Assembly: GCA_019635355.1 (NCBI GenBank)
Contig: JAHBZQ010000001.1
Location: 868,001-932,000 of the forward strand
Source of the DNA: Rhizobacter sp.
GTDB taxonomy: Bacteria > Pseudomonadota > Gammaproteobacteria > Burkholderiales > Burkholderiaceae_C
DNA length: 64,000 bases
Reading direction: 5' to 3'
The translations under genes and the position numbers were made by a program. This document shows positions 44,195 to 53,977 of the stretch, piece after piece (the first letter of the stretch is position 1; the number at the start of each line of letters is the position of its first letter). The notes under the pieces were generated by a model that saw only the letters and a program-made list of their open reading frames with translations, did no database searches and had not been told where the DNA came from.

Positions 44195-45211
44195 ATGACC
44201 CCACGCCCCTCCAAGCCCGAGCTCGTGTGCCCGGCCGGCTCGCTGCGCGCCCTGAAGCTCGCCATCGACGCCGGCGCCGATGCCGTGTACCTCGGCCTGC
44301 GCAACGCCACCAACGCCCGCAACTTCGCCGGCCTCAACTTCGACGACGAGCAGCTGCGCGAAGGCATTGCCTACGCCCACCGCCGTGGCCGCAAGGTTCT
44401 GATGGCGCTCAACACCTTCGCCGACGGCGAGCGCATGGCCACCTGGCACGGCGCGGTGGACGCTGCCGCGCGCCTGGGTGCCGATGCGCTCATCGTGGCC
44501 GACGTCGCCGTGATGGCCTACGCCCGCGAGCACCACCCCGAGTTGCGCCTGCATCTGTCGGTGCAGGCTTCGGCCACCAGCCACGAAGCCATCGCCTTCT
44601 ACCAGCGGCACTACGGCATCCAGCGCGCGGTGCTGCCGCGCGTGCTCACGCTGTCGCAGGTGGCGAGCGTGCTCAGCCACAGCACGGTCGACATCGAGGT
44701 CTTCGGCTTCGGCAGCCTCTGCGTGATGGTCGAGGGGCGCTGCGCGCTCTCGTCCTACGCCACCGGCCAGTCGCCCAACAACGCGGGCGTGTGTTCGCCG
44801 CCGTCGGCCGTGCGCTGGCAGGAAGGGCCGGAAGGCACCGATGCGCGCCTCAACGGCCTGCTCATCGACCGCTACGCGCCGCACGAGCCGCGCGGCTACC
44901 CCACGCTCTGCAAGGGCCGCTTCGACGTCAACGGCGCGCGCGACTACGCACTCGAAGAGCCCACGAGCCTCAACACACTGGCCATCCTGCCCGAGCTCAT
45001 CCGCATGGGCGTGGGCGCCATCAAGATCGAAGGCCGGCAGCGCAGCCCGGCGTATGTGGAACAGGTGACGCGCGTGTGGCGACAGGCCATCGACAGCGCC
45101 GCCGCCGACCCGCACCGTTTCCGTGTCGACCCGGCCTGGACGGCGGGGCTGGCCCATCTGGCCGAAGGCCAGCAACACACCCTGGGCGCCTTTGAGCGGC
45201 CTTGGCGATGA
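44195..45211 (+). CDS. ubiU: O2-independent ubiquinone biosynthesis protein UbiU (peptidase U32 family)
   Basis: A 338-residue U32-family protein. Four cysteines at 176, 183, 200 and 239 match the [4Fe-4S] ligands of E. coli UbiU (169, 176, 193, 232) with identical spacing; LVCPAGSLRALKLAIDAGAD is the typical U32 start and FGFGSLCVMVEGRC the signature. With UbiV it hydroxylates ubiquinone precursors without O2, taking oxygen from prephenate. The stop overlaps the ubiV start. Together with NO reductase this ensures ubiquinone under anoxia. Confidence 0.95.
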   Translation: MTPRPSKPELVCPAGSLRALKLAIDAGADAVYLGLRNATNARNFAGLNFDDEQLREGIAYAHRRGRKVLMALNTFADGERMATWHGAVDAAARLGADALIVADVAVMAYAREHHPELRLHLSVQASATSHEAIAFYQRHYGIQRAVLPRVLTLSQVASVLSHSTVDIEVFGFGSLCVMVEGRCALSSYATGQSPNNAGVCSPPSAVRWQEGPEGTDARLNGLLIDRYAPHEPRGYPTLCKGRFDVNGARDYALEEPTSLNTLAILPELIRMGVGAIKIEGRQRSPAYVEQVTRVWRQAIDSAAADPHRFRVDPAWTAGLAHLAEGQQHTLGAFERPWR

Positions 45212-46110
45212 CTGCATCTCAAGAAAACTTCACCCTGTCCATCGGCCCGGTTCTCTACTACTGGCCGCGAAACGAACTGCTCCAGTTCTACGCCGACGTG
45301 GCCGAAAGCCGCGCCGGCTCGGTGGTGCTGGGCGAGGTGGTGTGCTCGCGCCGCCATGAGATGAAGACCGCCGACTGGCTGGCGCTCGCGCGCGACCTGC
45401 GCGCCGCCGGCAAGGAGGTCGTGCTCGCCACCCAAGCGCTGATCGAGTCGGAAGCCGACCTGCGCGTGCTGCGCCGCGTCGCCGAACAGGGCGAGTTCCT
45501 CGTCGAGGCCGGTGACGCGTCGGCGCTGGGCGTGCTCACCGAGATGCGCGTGCCCTTCTCGCTCGGCCCGCACATCAACGTGTACAGCCCGCAGGCGATG
45601 AACGAATACGTGCGGCTCGGGGCGACCCGCTGGGTGGCCCCGGTCGAGTTGTCGCTCGACGCCATCGGCGGCATTCGCGGTGGCGTGCCCACCGAGGTGT
45701 TCGCCTACGGCCGCATGCCGCTCGCGTTTTCCGCGCGCTGCTTCACCGCCCGCCACCACCGGCTGAGCAAGGACCAGTGCGAATTCCGCTGCCGCGACGA
45801 TGCCGCCGGCCTGCTACTGTCGACCGGCGAAGGCCAGCCCTTTCTCGTGCTCAACGGCATCCAGACGCAGTCGGCCGCGCAGCAGTGCCTCATCACCGAG
45901 CACGCGCGCCTGCAGGCCGCGGGCGTCACGCGGCTGCGGCTCTCGCCGATGTCGCGGCACTTCAACGGCGTGATCGACGCGTTCGACCAGGTGATGAACC
46001 ACGGCGGTGATGCGGCGCAAGCCTGGCGCGAGCTCGACGCGGCCAGCCTGCCCGGCGGTCTGGTCAACGGCTTCGCCCACGGGCAGCCCGGCATTGCACA
46101 GGTGGCGTGA
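45208..46110 (+). CDS. ubiV: O2-independent ubiquinone biosynthesis protein UbiV (U32 family)
   Basis: A 300-residue U32 protein, partner of UbiU. The [4Fe-4S] ligands are Cys 46 (GEVVCSRRHE) and the triad in SARCFTARHHRLSKDQCEFR followed by C, with spacings 13 and 4 as in E. coli UbiV (180, 193, 197). The N-terminal FTLSIGPVLYYWPRNELLQF is also typical. The ATG overlaps the ubiU stop (ATGA); a TTG two codons upstream is less likely. Forms a soluble heterodimer with UbiU. Confidence 0.95.
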   Translation: MTASQENFTLSIGPVLYYWPRNELLQFYADVAESRAGSVVLGEVVCSRRHEMKTADWLALARDLRAAGKEVVLATQALIESEADLRVLRRVAEQGEFLVEAGDASALGVLTEMRVPFSLGPHINVYSPQAMNEYVRLGATRWVAPVELSLDAIGGIRGGVPTEVFAYGRMPLAFSARCFTARHHRLSKDQCEFRCRDDAAGLLLSTGEGQPFLVLNGIQTQSAAQQCLITEHARLQAAGVTRLRLSPMSRHFNGVIDAFDQVMNHGGDAAQAWRELDAASLPGGLVNGFAHGQPGIAQVA

Positions 46111-46535
46111 TGGTGGCGATGCAGATTCCGGCCGCGATGGCGGCACGCATGAAGTCGGTGGTGAGGCGGCTGCCGCAAGAGCCGCCCGCGTTCGCGCTTT
46201 CGCTCGCGCTCAACCGCTGGCTGCGCCCGCGCCTGCCGGCCGATACCACGCAGGCGCTTTCGGGCCGCCCCGTCACGGTGGAAGTCACCGACCTCGGGTT
46301 GCGCATGAAGCTCCAGCTCGGCCCGCAGGGCTTCAAGGTTGCCTCGTCCAACGCGCCGGCCGCGCTGCGCATCGTGGCCTCGTCGGCCACCTACGCGCGA
46401 TTGCTGGCGGGCCAGGACGACGCCGACCGCCTCTTCTTCGAGCGGCTGCTCACGATGGAAGGCGACACCGAGATGGGCCTCGTGCTGAAGAACGCGCTCG
46501 ACGCGCTCGGGCCGCTGTGGACCTCAGGGCGCTGA
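46110..46535 (+). CDS. ubiT: SCP2-domain ubiquinone biosynthesis accessory factor UbiT
   Basis: A 141-residue SCP2 sterol-carrier-like protein: ALNRWLRPRLPADTTQALSG, then VTVEVTDLGLRMKLQLGPQG, the AALRIVASSATYARLLAGQD segment and FFERLLTMEGDTEMGLVLKN, which together match UbiT/YhbT. It binds isoprenoid quinone intermediates for UbiU-UbiV. The ATG shares its A with the ubiV stop. Its 3' end overlaps the convergent HD-GYP gene by 12 bases. Confidence 0.92.
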   Translation: MVAMQIPAAMAARMKSVVRRLPQEPPAFALSLALNRWLRPRLPADTTQALSGRPVTVEVTDLGLRMKLQLGPQGFKVASSNAPAALRIVASSATYARLLAGQDDADRLFFERLLTMEGDTEMGLVLKNALDALGPLWTSGR

Positions 46536-47867
46536 GGTCGATGAGGCCGATGGGGCCGTGCCCCTCAAGCGCTCGACCAGCGAGCCGATGAGCGCCTGGC
46601 CCTGAGGGTCGAGGTGGCCGGCGCGCAGGCGCTGCTCACGCTCGAGTTCGCGCATGCGCCACTCCATCTCGCCGACCAGCGTGACGATCTCGGCATAGAC
46701 ACGCGCGTCTTGCAGCGACGCGAGTTCGGCCACGATGTATTCAGGGCTGCCCGCGTCGAGCCCCGTGCTGGAAAACGATGCGCGGATGCGCTGGATCCGC
46801 CGCAGCCCCGACTCGAGCACCTGGCGCACCCGCGGGCTCGCCACTTCGATCTGCTGCTCGATCCAGCCGAGCTCGCCCTGGAACCGCTCCAGCGTGGCGG
46901 CGACGCGCAGGATGCGCGGAACGACCTCTTCCAGCGGCGGCGCCGAAGCCAGCTCGATCGGCATGTCGGGCGCCATGCGTGCGGCCGACGACACCGCGTC
47001 GAGCAGCTCGGGCGTGAATTCCCCGGGCACCAGCCGCGCCGCCATGCTGGCACGCAGCAAGGGTGTGCGGCCCGACTCGACCAGGCCCATCAGCCACTCG
47101 GCCGCCGCCAGGATCTGCCCATTCAGCGACACGTCGTCGCCCTTGATGCCCCGCGGGTAGCCGAAGCCATCGAGCCGCTCGTGGTGCATCAGCACCGCGT
47201 CGGCGATCTCGTTGCCGGCGCCGACCATGTCGCGCAGCACACGGCTGGCGATCAGCGGGTGCGCGGCGATGTGGCGCCACTTGGGCGCGTCCAGGCGCGT
47301 GCCTTTGCGCACGAGCTCGGGGTCGATGTAGAGCTCGCCGACGTCATGCACCAGGCCGGCGGTGGCCAGCATGCGGTGGCGGTCGATCTCGCCCGGGAGC
47401 AGGCGGCGCCCGAGCGCCATGGCGAGCATCGCCACGCCCACCGCGTGTTCGACACGCTGCGCTTGCTGCTGCCCATACACCGTCAGCAGCGACTGCATCG
47501 GCTTCGACAGCGTGAGCTTGGCGAGCGACGCGGGAATCGGCCGCGACCGATCGCTCATGCACAGCGCTTCGAGCAGCGGGTGCTGCGCGAGCAGCACGTT
47601 CGCCACCGGCTCGAAACGGCCCGGGATGATGCCGTCGACGATCTCGATGCAGTCTTCCAGTGGCTTGGCCAGCTTGTGGCACAGCAGCCGGTCGCGCGTG
47701 CTGGCATCGATGCGGGCGCCCTTGGCCAGGAGTTTGACGCCGTTGCCCGTCACGATGTCTTCCGACGCCGCCACCTCGTGCTTCTCGGAAGTCGCAACGA
47801 CATGGTTGAGGTAATGCGGGTTCACCGCATCGGTCGGTTCGGTCGCAGCGGCGGTCGCGGCAGTCAT
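46524..47867 (-). CDS. HD-GYP domain protein (putative c-di-GMP phosphodiesterase)
   Basis: A 447-residue cytosolic protein. The HD-GYP domain spans about 130-310: EHAVGVAMLAMAL (His 141), GLVHDVGELYIDP (HD 174-175), HIAAHPLIASRVL, MHHERLDGFGYPRGIKG (HH 228-229 and GYP 236-238) and LNGQILAAAEWLMGL. All catalytic ligands are present, so it should hydrolyse c-di-GMP. The N-terminal 120 residues have no recognised input domain and the C-terminal 130 are predicted coiled coil (EIVTLVGEMEWRMRELEREQ). Convergent with ubiT. An FNR-like box lies ~105 bases upstream of its start. Confidence 0.93.
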   Translation of the reverse strand: MTAATAAATEPTDAVNPHYLNHVVATSEKHEVAASEDIVTGNGVKLLAKGARIDASTRDRLLCHKLAKPLEDCIEIVDGIIPGRFEPVANVLLAQHPLLEALCMSDRSRPIPASLAKLTLSKPMQSLLTVYGQQQAQRVEHAVGVAMLAMALGRRLLPGEIDRHRMLATAGLVHDVGELYIDPELVRKGTRLDAPKWRHIAAHPLIASRVLRDMVGAGNEIADAVLMHHERLDGFGYPRGIKGDDVSLNGQILAAAEWLMGLVESGRTPLLRASMAARLVPGEFTPELLDAVSSAARMAPDMPIELASAPPLEEVVPRILRVAATLERFQGELGWIEQQIEVASPRVRQVLESGLRRIQRIRASFSSTGLDAGSPEYIVAELASLQDARVYAEIVTLVGEMEWRMRELEREQRLRAGHLDPQGQALIGSLVERLRGTAPSASSTSAP

Positions 47868-47971
47868 GGGCAGCTCTTGGTCGAAGCCTCCGGGTGCATT
47901 CGGTTATATCGGCCGCGGGCCGGCGCAATTGAGGGCGCACGACCGCAGCGCGGCACCCTCCGTGCCGCGAT

Positions 47972-47985
47972 TTGATCCAGATCAG
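47972..47985. promoter_or_regulatory. FNR-type box TTGAT-N4-ATCAG
   Basis: TTGATCCAGATCAG matches TTGAT-N4-ATCAA at 9 of 10 positions and lies between the HD-GYP gene (start at 47867, minus strand) and the stop of the next upstream gene. No -10 element sits at the class II spacing; a TATAAC on the minus strand further down could fit a class I position. Function plausible but unproven. Confidence 0.4.
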
Positions 47986-47995
47986 GCTTTCGGGC

Positions 47996-48247
47996 TCAGT
48001 GCCGCAGGCCGAGCGGGGTGAGCGTCAGGTGCGAGCTGCGCAGGAGCAGGCTGCCATCGGGCAGCTCCTCCACGCTTTCGCCGCCGGCCAGCCGGTATTC
48101 GACCTGCCCGTTCGGCTCCCAGTGCTCTTGCCCGTCGGTGGGCAGGGAACGGTCTTGCACCAGGTGCTCATAGGCGCAGACCTTGTACGTCTGGCCGTCG
48201 GCGCCGCGGGCGGCAAACGAGTCGAGCAGATGCAGCTTGTAGTCCAT
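47996..48247 (-). CDS. Small hypothetical protein
   Basis: An 83-residue protein starting MDYKLHLLDSFAARGADGQT, with AGGAG seven bases upstream of the ATG. It looks like a small all-beta protein (YKVCAYEHLVQD; VEYRLAGGESVEELPDGSLL; SHLTLTPLGLRH), with Gly/Asp turns between strands, and has no membrane segment. I do not recognise the family. It is alone between the HD-GYP gene and the flavodoxin-fold oxidoreductase, on the same strand. Confidence 0.65.
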   Translation of the reverse strand: MDYKLHLLDSFAARGADGQTYKVCAYEHLVQDRSLPTDGQEHWEPNGQVEYRLAGGESVEELPDGSLLLRSSHLTLTPLGLRH

Positions 48248-48317
48248 GTCGGTCTCCTGTACGTCGGACAGACTGGGATCACGGCCGGTCGGCAACGTTC
48301 CGGAGGAACAGAGGCCT

Positions 48318-48902
48318 TCAGTCACCCCGGGCGCCCAGCCGCCCGAGCTTCACCAGCCAGCGTTCGCGATGCTTCGCGTCGCCTTCGATCATGCCGATCA
48401 GCGTTTCGTGGATCGGTGCAATGCCCACGAACCCGAGGATGTTTCTCTCCAGCGCCTTGAGGCTGTGCGCCCGGAAGACGAAACGGTACGCCAGCGCTGG
48501 CATGCCCATCGTCACCACGAGCCGTGCCGAGCGGCCGGCCAGCAGCTTCTTCGGGAAGCCCTGGCCGTCCATCTTCGAGAGCGCAAACCCCGGGCGCGCC
48601 ACTTGCTCGAGAAAACCTTTCAGCAATGCCGGCATGCCGCCCAGCCACAGCGGAAACACGAACACCAGGTGCTCGGCCCGCAAGATCGCCTCCTGCACCG
48701 GCTTCAGGCTCTCGGGCGTTTGGCCGTCGTCCCAGTCGGCCTTGCTGCGCAGGAGGGGGAAGTCGAGCTGCGCGATCTCGCAGGTCTCGACGGTGTGGCC
48801 CGCGGCGCGGGCGCCCTGGGCATAGGCCTCGGCGAGCGCGTGGCAGAAGTGGCGCGCATGCGCGTCGGGGTGGCCTTGGAGGATGAGGATTCGTTTGCCC
48901 AT
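48318..48902 (-). CDS. NAD(P)H-dependent flavodoxin-fold oxidoreductase
   Basis: A 194-residue protein of the NAD(P)H:quinone/Kef-ancillary oxidoreductase family with the flavodoxin-like fold. ILILQGHPDAHARHFCHALA is the flavin phosphate loop strand and helix, and EHLVFVFPLWLGGMPALLKG, then FLEQVARPGFA is the conserved FPLWxGxMPAxLKGFLEQV segment. These enzymes bind FMN or FAD and reduce quinones in two-electron steps. A few bases upstream lies another small unknown. Specific substrate unknown. Confidence 0.9.
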   Translation of the reverse strand: MGKRILILQGHPDAHARHFCHALAEAYAQGARAAGHTVETCEIAQLDFPLLRSKADWDDGQTPESLKPVQEAILRAEHLVFVFPLWLGGMPALLKGFLEQVARPGFALSKMDGQGFPKKLLAGRSARLVVTMGMPALAYRFVFRAHSLKALERNILGFVGIAPIHETLIGMIEGDAKHRERWLVKLGRLGARGD

Positions 48903-48945
48903 GCGCCATGCTCGCAGTGCGTGGATAGGCCCCCCTTGCGCTGGC

Positions 48946-49173
48946 TCAATGCTTCACGTTCTCCCGGTTGAAGCCCCGCGTGGGGGCGATGGTGCTGGGC
49001 ACCTGCTGCACCGAGCTGCACGGCGCCTGCCACTCGCGCAGCTCGGTGGCGAGGAGGGTGTGGCGATCGCGCTCGGCGCGCTCGATGAGGGCGAAGACGT
49101 TGTCGTCGTTGACGAGCTCGCGGCCCACGCCCCGCGTGAGGCGTGCGTAGATTTCGTCGATGCTGAGATCCAT
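48946..49173 (-). CDS. Small hypothetical protein
   Basis: A 75-residue protein, MDLSIDEIYARLTRGVGREL, with AAGGAG upstream of its ATG, which decides the start over one 13 codons earlier. It is helical in the first half with many charged residues (ALIERAERDRHTLLATEL) and less ordered at the end. One Cys, no membrane segment, no recognisable family. It lies divergent from the acidic protein gene. Confidence 0.6.
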   Translation of the reverse strand: MDLSIDEIYARLTRGVGRELVNDDNVFALIERAERDRHTLLATELREWQAPCSSVQQVPSTIAPTRGFNRENVKH

Positions 49174-49345
49174 GGGCGGACTCCTTCGGTGGCAATGCCT
49201 GTCGGCTGGCAAGTGCCGTACCGAAGCGGGCCGGCGCGTGGGACTTCCCCCACACGCACTTGCCCTGTGCTCCGATGGCCCCCGCCGCCACGCCGCGCGA
49301 CAGTCGCCTCATCGCTGAACACACAGCGCATCGAGGAGATTCCAC

Positions 49346-49732
49346 ATGGCAACGAGCAGCATCCTGGGCGGCACCGCCGCTCCCCAACGACCCCGCGGCA
49401 CCGGCGCCGACCTGCTGGGCCCGAGCGACAGCTCCGACTCCGGCAGCGACGTGCAAGGCGAACGCACCCTTGCCACCGACGCCGACGACGGCGGCACCGG
49501 CGCGGTGCCCGCCGAACTCGACAGCGACACCGATGCCCGCGGCACCGGCGAGCGAGCCGCCGCAGCCGGCACCGAGCCGCGCGACGGCGACGACATCCTG
49601 CCCGACCGGGTGATCCGCACGGCCGACGCACTCGACGACGCCGACAGGCTGGAGGTCGACGAGCTGGTGGCCGACGAGCCCGAGCTGGGCGAAGCCGGCG
49701 ACGAAGAAGCCTCAGACGACCTGCGCCACTGA
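49346..49732 (+). CDS. Acidic low-complexity hypothetical protein
   Basis: A 128-residue protein dominated by Asp, Glu, Gly, Ala, Ser and Thr (SDSSDSGSDVQ; DADDGGTGAVPAELDSDTDA), with almost no hydrophobic core, so it is probably intrinsically disordered. Only the last third (RVIRTADALDDADRLEVDEL) might form a helix. AGGAG precedes the ATG. One base separates its stop from the recQ-like start, and its Asp-rich content in three-base repeats of GAC/GGC explains the high GC. I cannot assign a function. Confidence 0.55.
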   Translation: MATSSILGGTAAPQRPRGTGADLLGPSDSSDSGSDVQGERTLATDADDGGTGAVPAELDSDTDARGTGERAAAAGTEPRDGDDILPDRVIRTADALDDADRLEVDELVADEPELGEAGDEEASDDLRH

Positions 49733-49733
49733 C

Positions 49734-51215
<1,482 letters not shown>

Positions 51216-51230
<15 letters not shown>

Positions 51231-52682
51231 AGCCGAGCCGTCGCGGTACAGCGCCACGTAGCGCTGTGCACTTTGCGGCCAGCCGAAAGGCTGGGCCATC
51301 GCGCGCTGCTGCAGGCTCCGCCAGAGGCCGGGCTGCTGGTAGAGGCGCAGCACGCGCACGAGCGTCTCGCGCAGGGCTTCGGCGCTGTCGTCCTGGAAGA
51401 CGAAGCCGGTGCCATCGGGCCCCGACGCATCGCGCACCGAGTCGGCGAGGCCGCCCGTGGCGCGCACCACCGGCAGCGTGCCGTAGGCCTGGCTGTACAT
51501 CTGGTTGAGCCCGCAGGGCTCGAAGCGCGATGGCATCAGAAAGACATCGACGCCCGCCTCGATGGTGTGGGCCAGGCGCTCGTTGAAACCGGTGCGCACC
51601 GCCACGCTGGCCGGGAACTCGGCCGCCAGCTCCTTGAGCCGCTGCTCGTAGCGCGGCTCGCCGCTGCCGAGCACCACCAGTTGCGCGCCCTGCTTGAGCA
51701 GCCACATCAGGTTGTCGAGGATGAGGTCGATGCCCTTCTGGTCGGTCAGCCGGCTCACCACGCCGAAGAGCGGCGTGCGTGATTTCACCGAGAACCCGAG
51801 CTCGGTCTGCAGCGCTCGCTTGTTGCCGGCCTTGTCGTCGAGACAGCCAGCCCCGTAGCGCACCGGGATCAGCGGGTCGCTCACCGGGTTCCAGACCCGG
51901 GTGTCGATGCCGTTCAGGATGCCGTGCAGGCTGGCGCTGCGGGCGCGCAGCATGCCGTCCATGCCGAAGCCGAGCGCCTCCTCTTGAATCTCGCGGGCGT
52001 AGGTCGGGCTCACGGTGGTGATGACGTCGGCGTGGCGCAGCGCGGCCTTCATCATCGAGATGCGGTCCCAGTGCAGCAGGCCTTCGCCTTCGACCTGCAT
52101 CCACGCATCGGGCAGGTCGAGCACGGCCTGGCGGTCGGGCGGGAAATTGCCCTGGAACGCGAGGTTGTGAATCGTGAAGAGGCTGCGCGCGTGCGGCGCG
52201 GGCATGCGGCTCAGGTAGGCGGCGGCGAGGCCGGTGGGCCAGTCGTTGGCGTGCAGCACGTCGGCGCGCCAGTCGGCCCAGGGAGAGGCGCCCGACGCGA
52301 TGCGCGCCGCCACGTGGCTCAAGAGGCCGAAACGCTCGGCATTGCTCGCATAGTCCACACCCGTCTCGTCGCCATAGGGCCCGCCGGGCAGGCCGAAGAG
52401 CGCCGGGCAGTCGAGCAGCCAGAGGCTGAAGCCCGAGGCCTGCACCCGCACCAGCTCGCAGGCGGGCCACACGCCTTCGGCCGGCAGCGGCAGGCGCTGC
52501 GAGCCTTGCTGCGCCAGTTGCGCCAGCGAGCGGTAGGCCGGCATCAGCACGCGCACGTCGTGGCCGAGTTCAGCGAGCGCGGCGGGCAGCGCCGCGCTCA
52601 CGTCACCGAGGCCGCCGGTCTTGACCCACGGAGCGCATTCAGGGGTGACGAAGAGGACCTTCAGCGCGGCACTGGCGCTCAT
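51216..52682 (-). CDS. glgA: Glycogen synthase (ADP-glucose)
   Basis: A 488-residue GT5 enzyme that elongates alpha-1,4-glucan from ADP-glucose. [13 protein letters not shown] near residue 21 is the nucleotide-sugar loop (KxGGL), with [15 protein letters not shown], and the C-terminal catalytic stretch [20 protein letters not shown] followed by [12 protein letters not shown] (the retaining-enzyme E-x7-E region). Its ATG overlaps the glgC stop. It is the last gene of the glycogen cluster in transcription order. Confidence 0.96.
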
Positions 52683-53905
52683 GCACGCGGCGCGGGGAAG
52701 TGGCCACGCGGCACGACGACGATGCCGTTGTCGCTCACGTGGAAACGCTGGCGGTCACGCGCCAGGTCGTAGCCGATGCTCTCGCCGGGCGGGATGAAGT
52801 TGTCGAGGTCGACGATCGCGTTGCGCAGCTTGGCGCCGCGACCGATCACGTTGCGGTCCATCACGATGCAGTGGTCGAGCACGGCATCGGGCTGCACCGT
52901 CACCGCGCGGCGCAGCATCGCGTGGTCGAGGTGGGCGTCGTTCACCACGCAGCCCGAGCCGAGCACCGAGCGGCGGATCACACCGCATTCGATCTTGGCC
53001 GACTCCGACTGGTCGGCGCTCGCGTAGATCGGCCATTCCGGGTTGGTCATGCGAAAGCGCGGCGTGGCGCCCAGCGTGTCGAGGTGGGCGGCGAAGTAGG
53101 CGTCGATGGTGCCCACGTCGCGCCAGTAGGCGGGCTCCTCGAAGTCGGCGGTGCCGGGCACGACGTTGGTGGCGAAGTCGTAGGCCATCAGCTTGTGCGT
53201 CTTCATCAGGCGCGGGAGGATGTGCTTGCCGAAGTCGCTCTCGCCCTTCTCGTGCGCGGTCTGCAGTTCCTTCATCAGCACGTCGGCGTTGAAGATGTAA
53301 TTGCCCATCGAGGCGAGCGCGTGGGTCGTGCTGCCGGGCATGGGGCGGCAGGTCTGCGGCTTTTCCTGGAAGTCGGTGATGCGCAGGTGGTCGTCGGTCT
53401 CGACGATGCCGAAGCTCGGGCTCTGCTCGCGCAGCACCGGCAGCGTGGCCACGGTCACGTCGGCGTTGTTCGCCTTGTGGTGGGCGATCATCTGCCGCAC
53501 GTCCATGCGGTAGATGTGGTCGGCGCCGAACACGGCCACGATGTCGGGCTTGAAGGTCTCCATCAGGTGGAGGTTCTGGTAGACCGAATCGGCCGTGCCC
53601 TGGAACCACTCGGGCCCGTTGCGCATCTGCGGCGGCACCACGGTGATGAAGTGGTCGGGAAGAAAGCGCGCCAGTTGCCAGCTTTGCCGCACGTGCTCGA
53701 TCAGCGCCTGCGACTTGTACTGCACCAGCAGGTAGATCGAGTAGATCTCGCTGTTGACCAGATTGCTCAACACGAAATCGACGATGCGGTGCTTGCCGTT
53801 GAAAGGCACGGCGGGCTTGCAGCGGTGGGCCGTCAAGTCATGCAGCCGCGTGCCCTCGCCCCCCGCCATCACGAAGGCCAGCACGCTGTCGGCGGATTTA
53901 TTCAT
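52679..53905 (-). CDS. glgC: Glucose-1-phosphate adenylyltransferase (ADP-glucose pyrophosphorylase)
   Basis: A 408-residue enzyme that makes ADP-glucose, the committed step of glycogen synthesis. [20 protein letters not shown] then [18 protein letters not shown] is the nucleotide-binding signature, [10 protein letters not shown] the active-site strand, and the C-terminal left-handed beta-helix includes [16 protein letters not shown] and [17 protein letters not shown]. GlgC proteins are usually allosteric (activated by glycolytic sugars, inhibited by AMP); the effector here is not read from sequence. Coupled to glgA by ATGA overlap. Confidence 0.96.
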   Translation of the reverse strand: MNKSADSVLAFVMAGGEGTRLHDLTAHRCKPAVPFNGKHRIVDFVLSNLVNSEIYSIYLLVQYKSQALIEHVRQSWQLARFLPDHFITVVPPQMRNGPEWFQGTADSVYQNLHLMETFKPDIVAVFGADHIYRMDVRQMIAHHKANNADVTVATLPVLREQSPSFGIVETDDHLRITDFQEKPQTCRPMPGSTTHALASMGNYIFNADVLMKELQTAHEKGESDFGKHILPRLMKTHKLMAYDFATNVVPGTADFEEPAYWRDVGTIDAYFAAHLDTLGATPRFRMTNPEWPIYASADQSESAKIECGVIRRSVLGSGCVVNDAHLDHAMLRRAVTVQPDAVLDHCIVMDRNVIGRGAKLRNAIVDLDNFIPPGESIGYDLARDRQRFHVSDNGIVVVPRGHFPAPRA

Positions 53906-53977
53906 GGTCTGTTCTCGTCGTCATGACGGAACAGTGGCAATCCGCGTGCCGCAGCTTTCGGAAGGATTTACGGTGTG

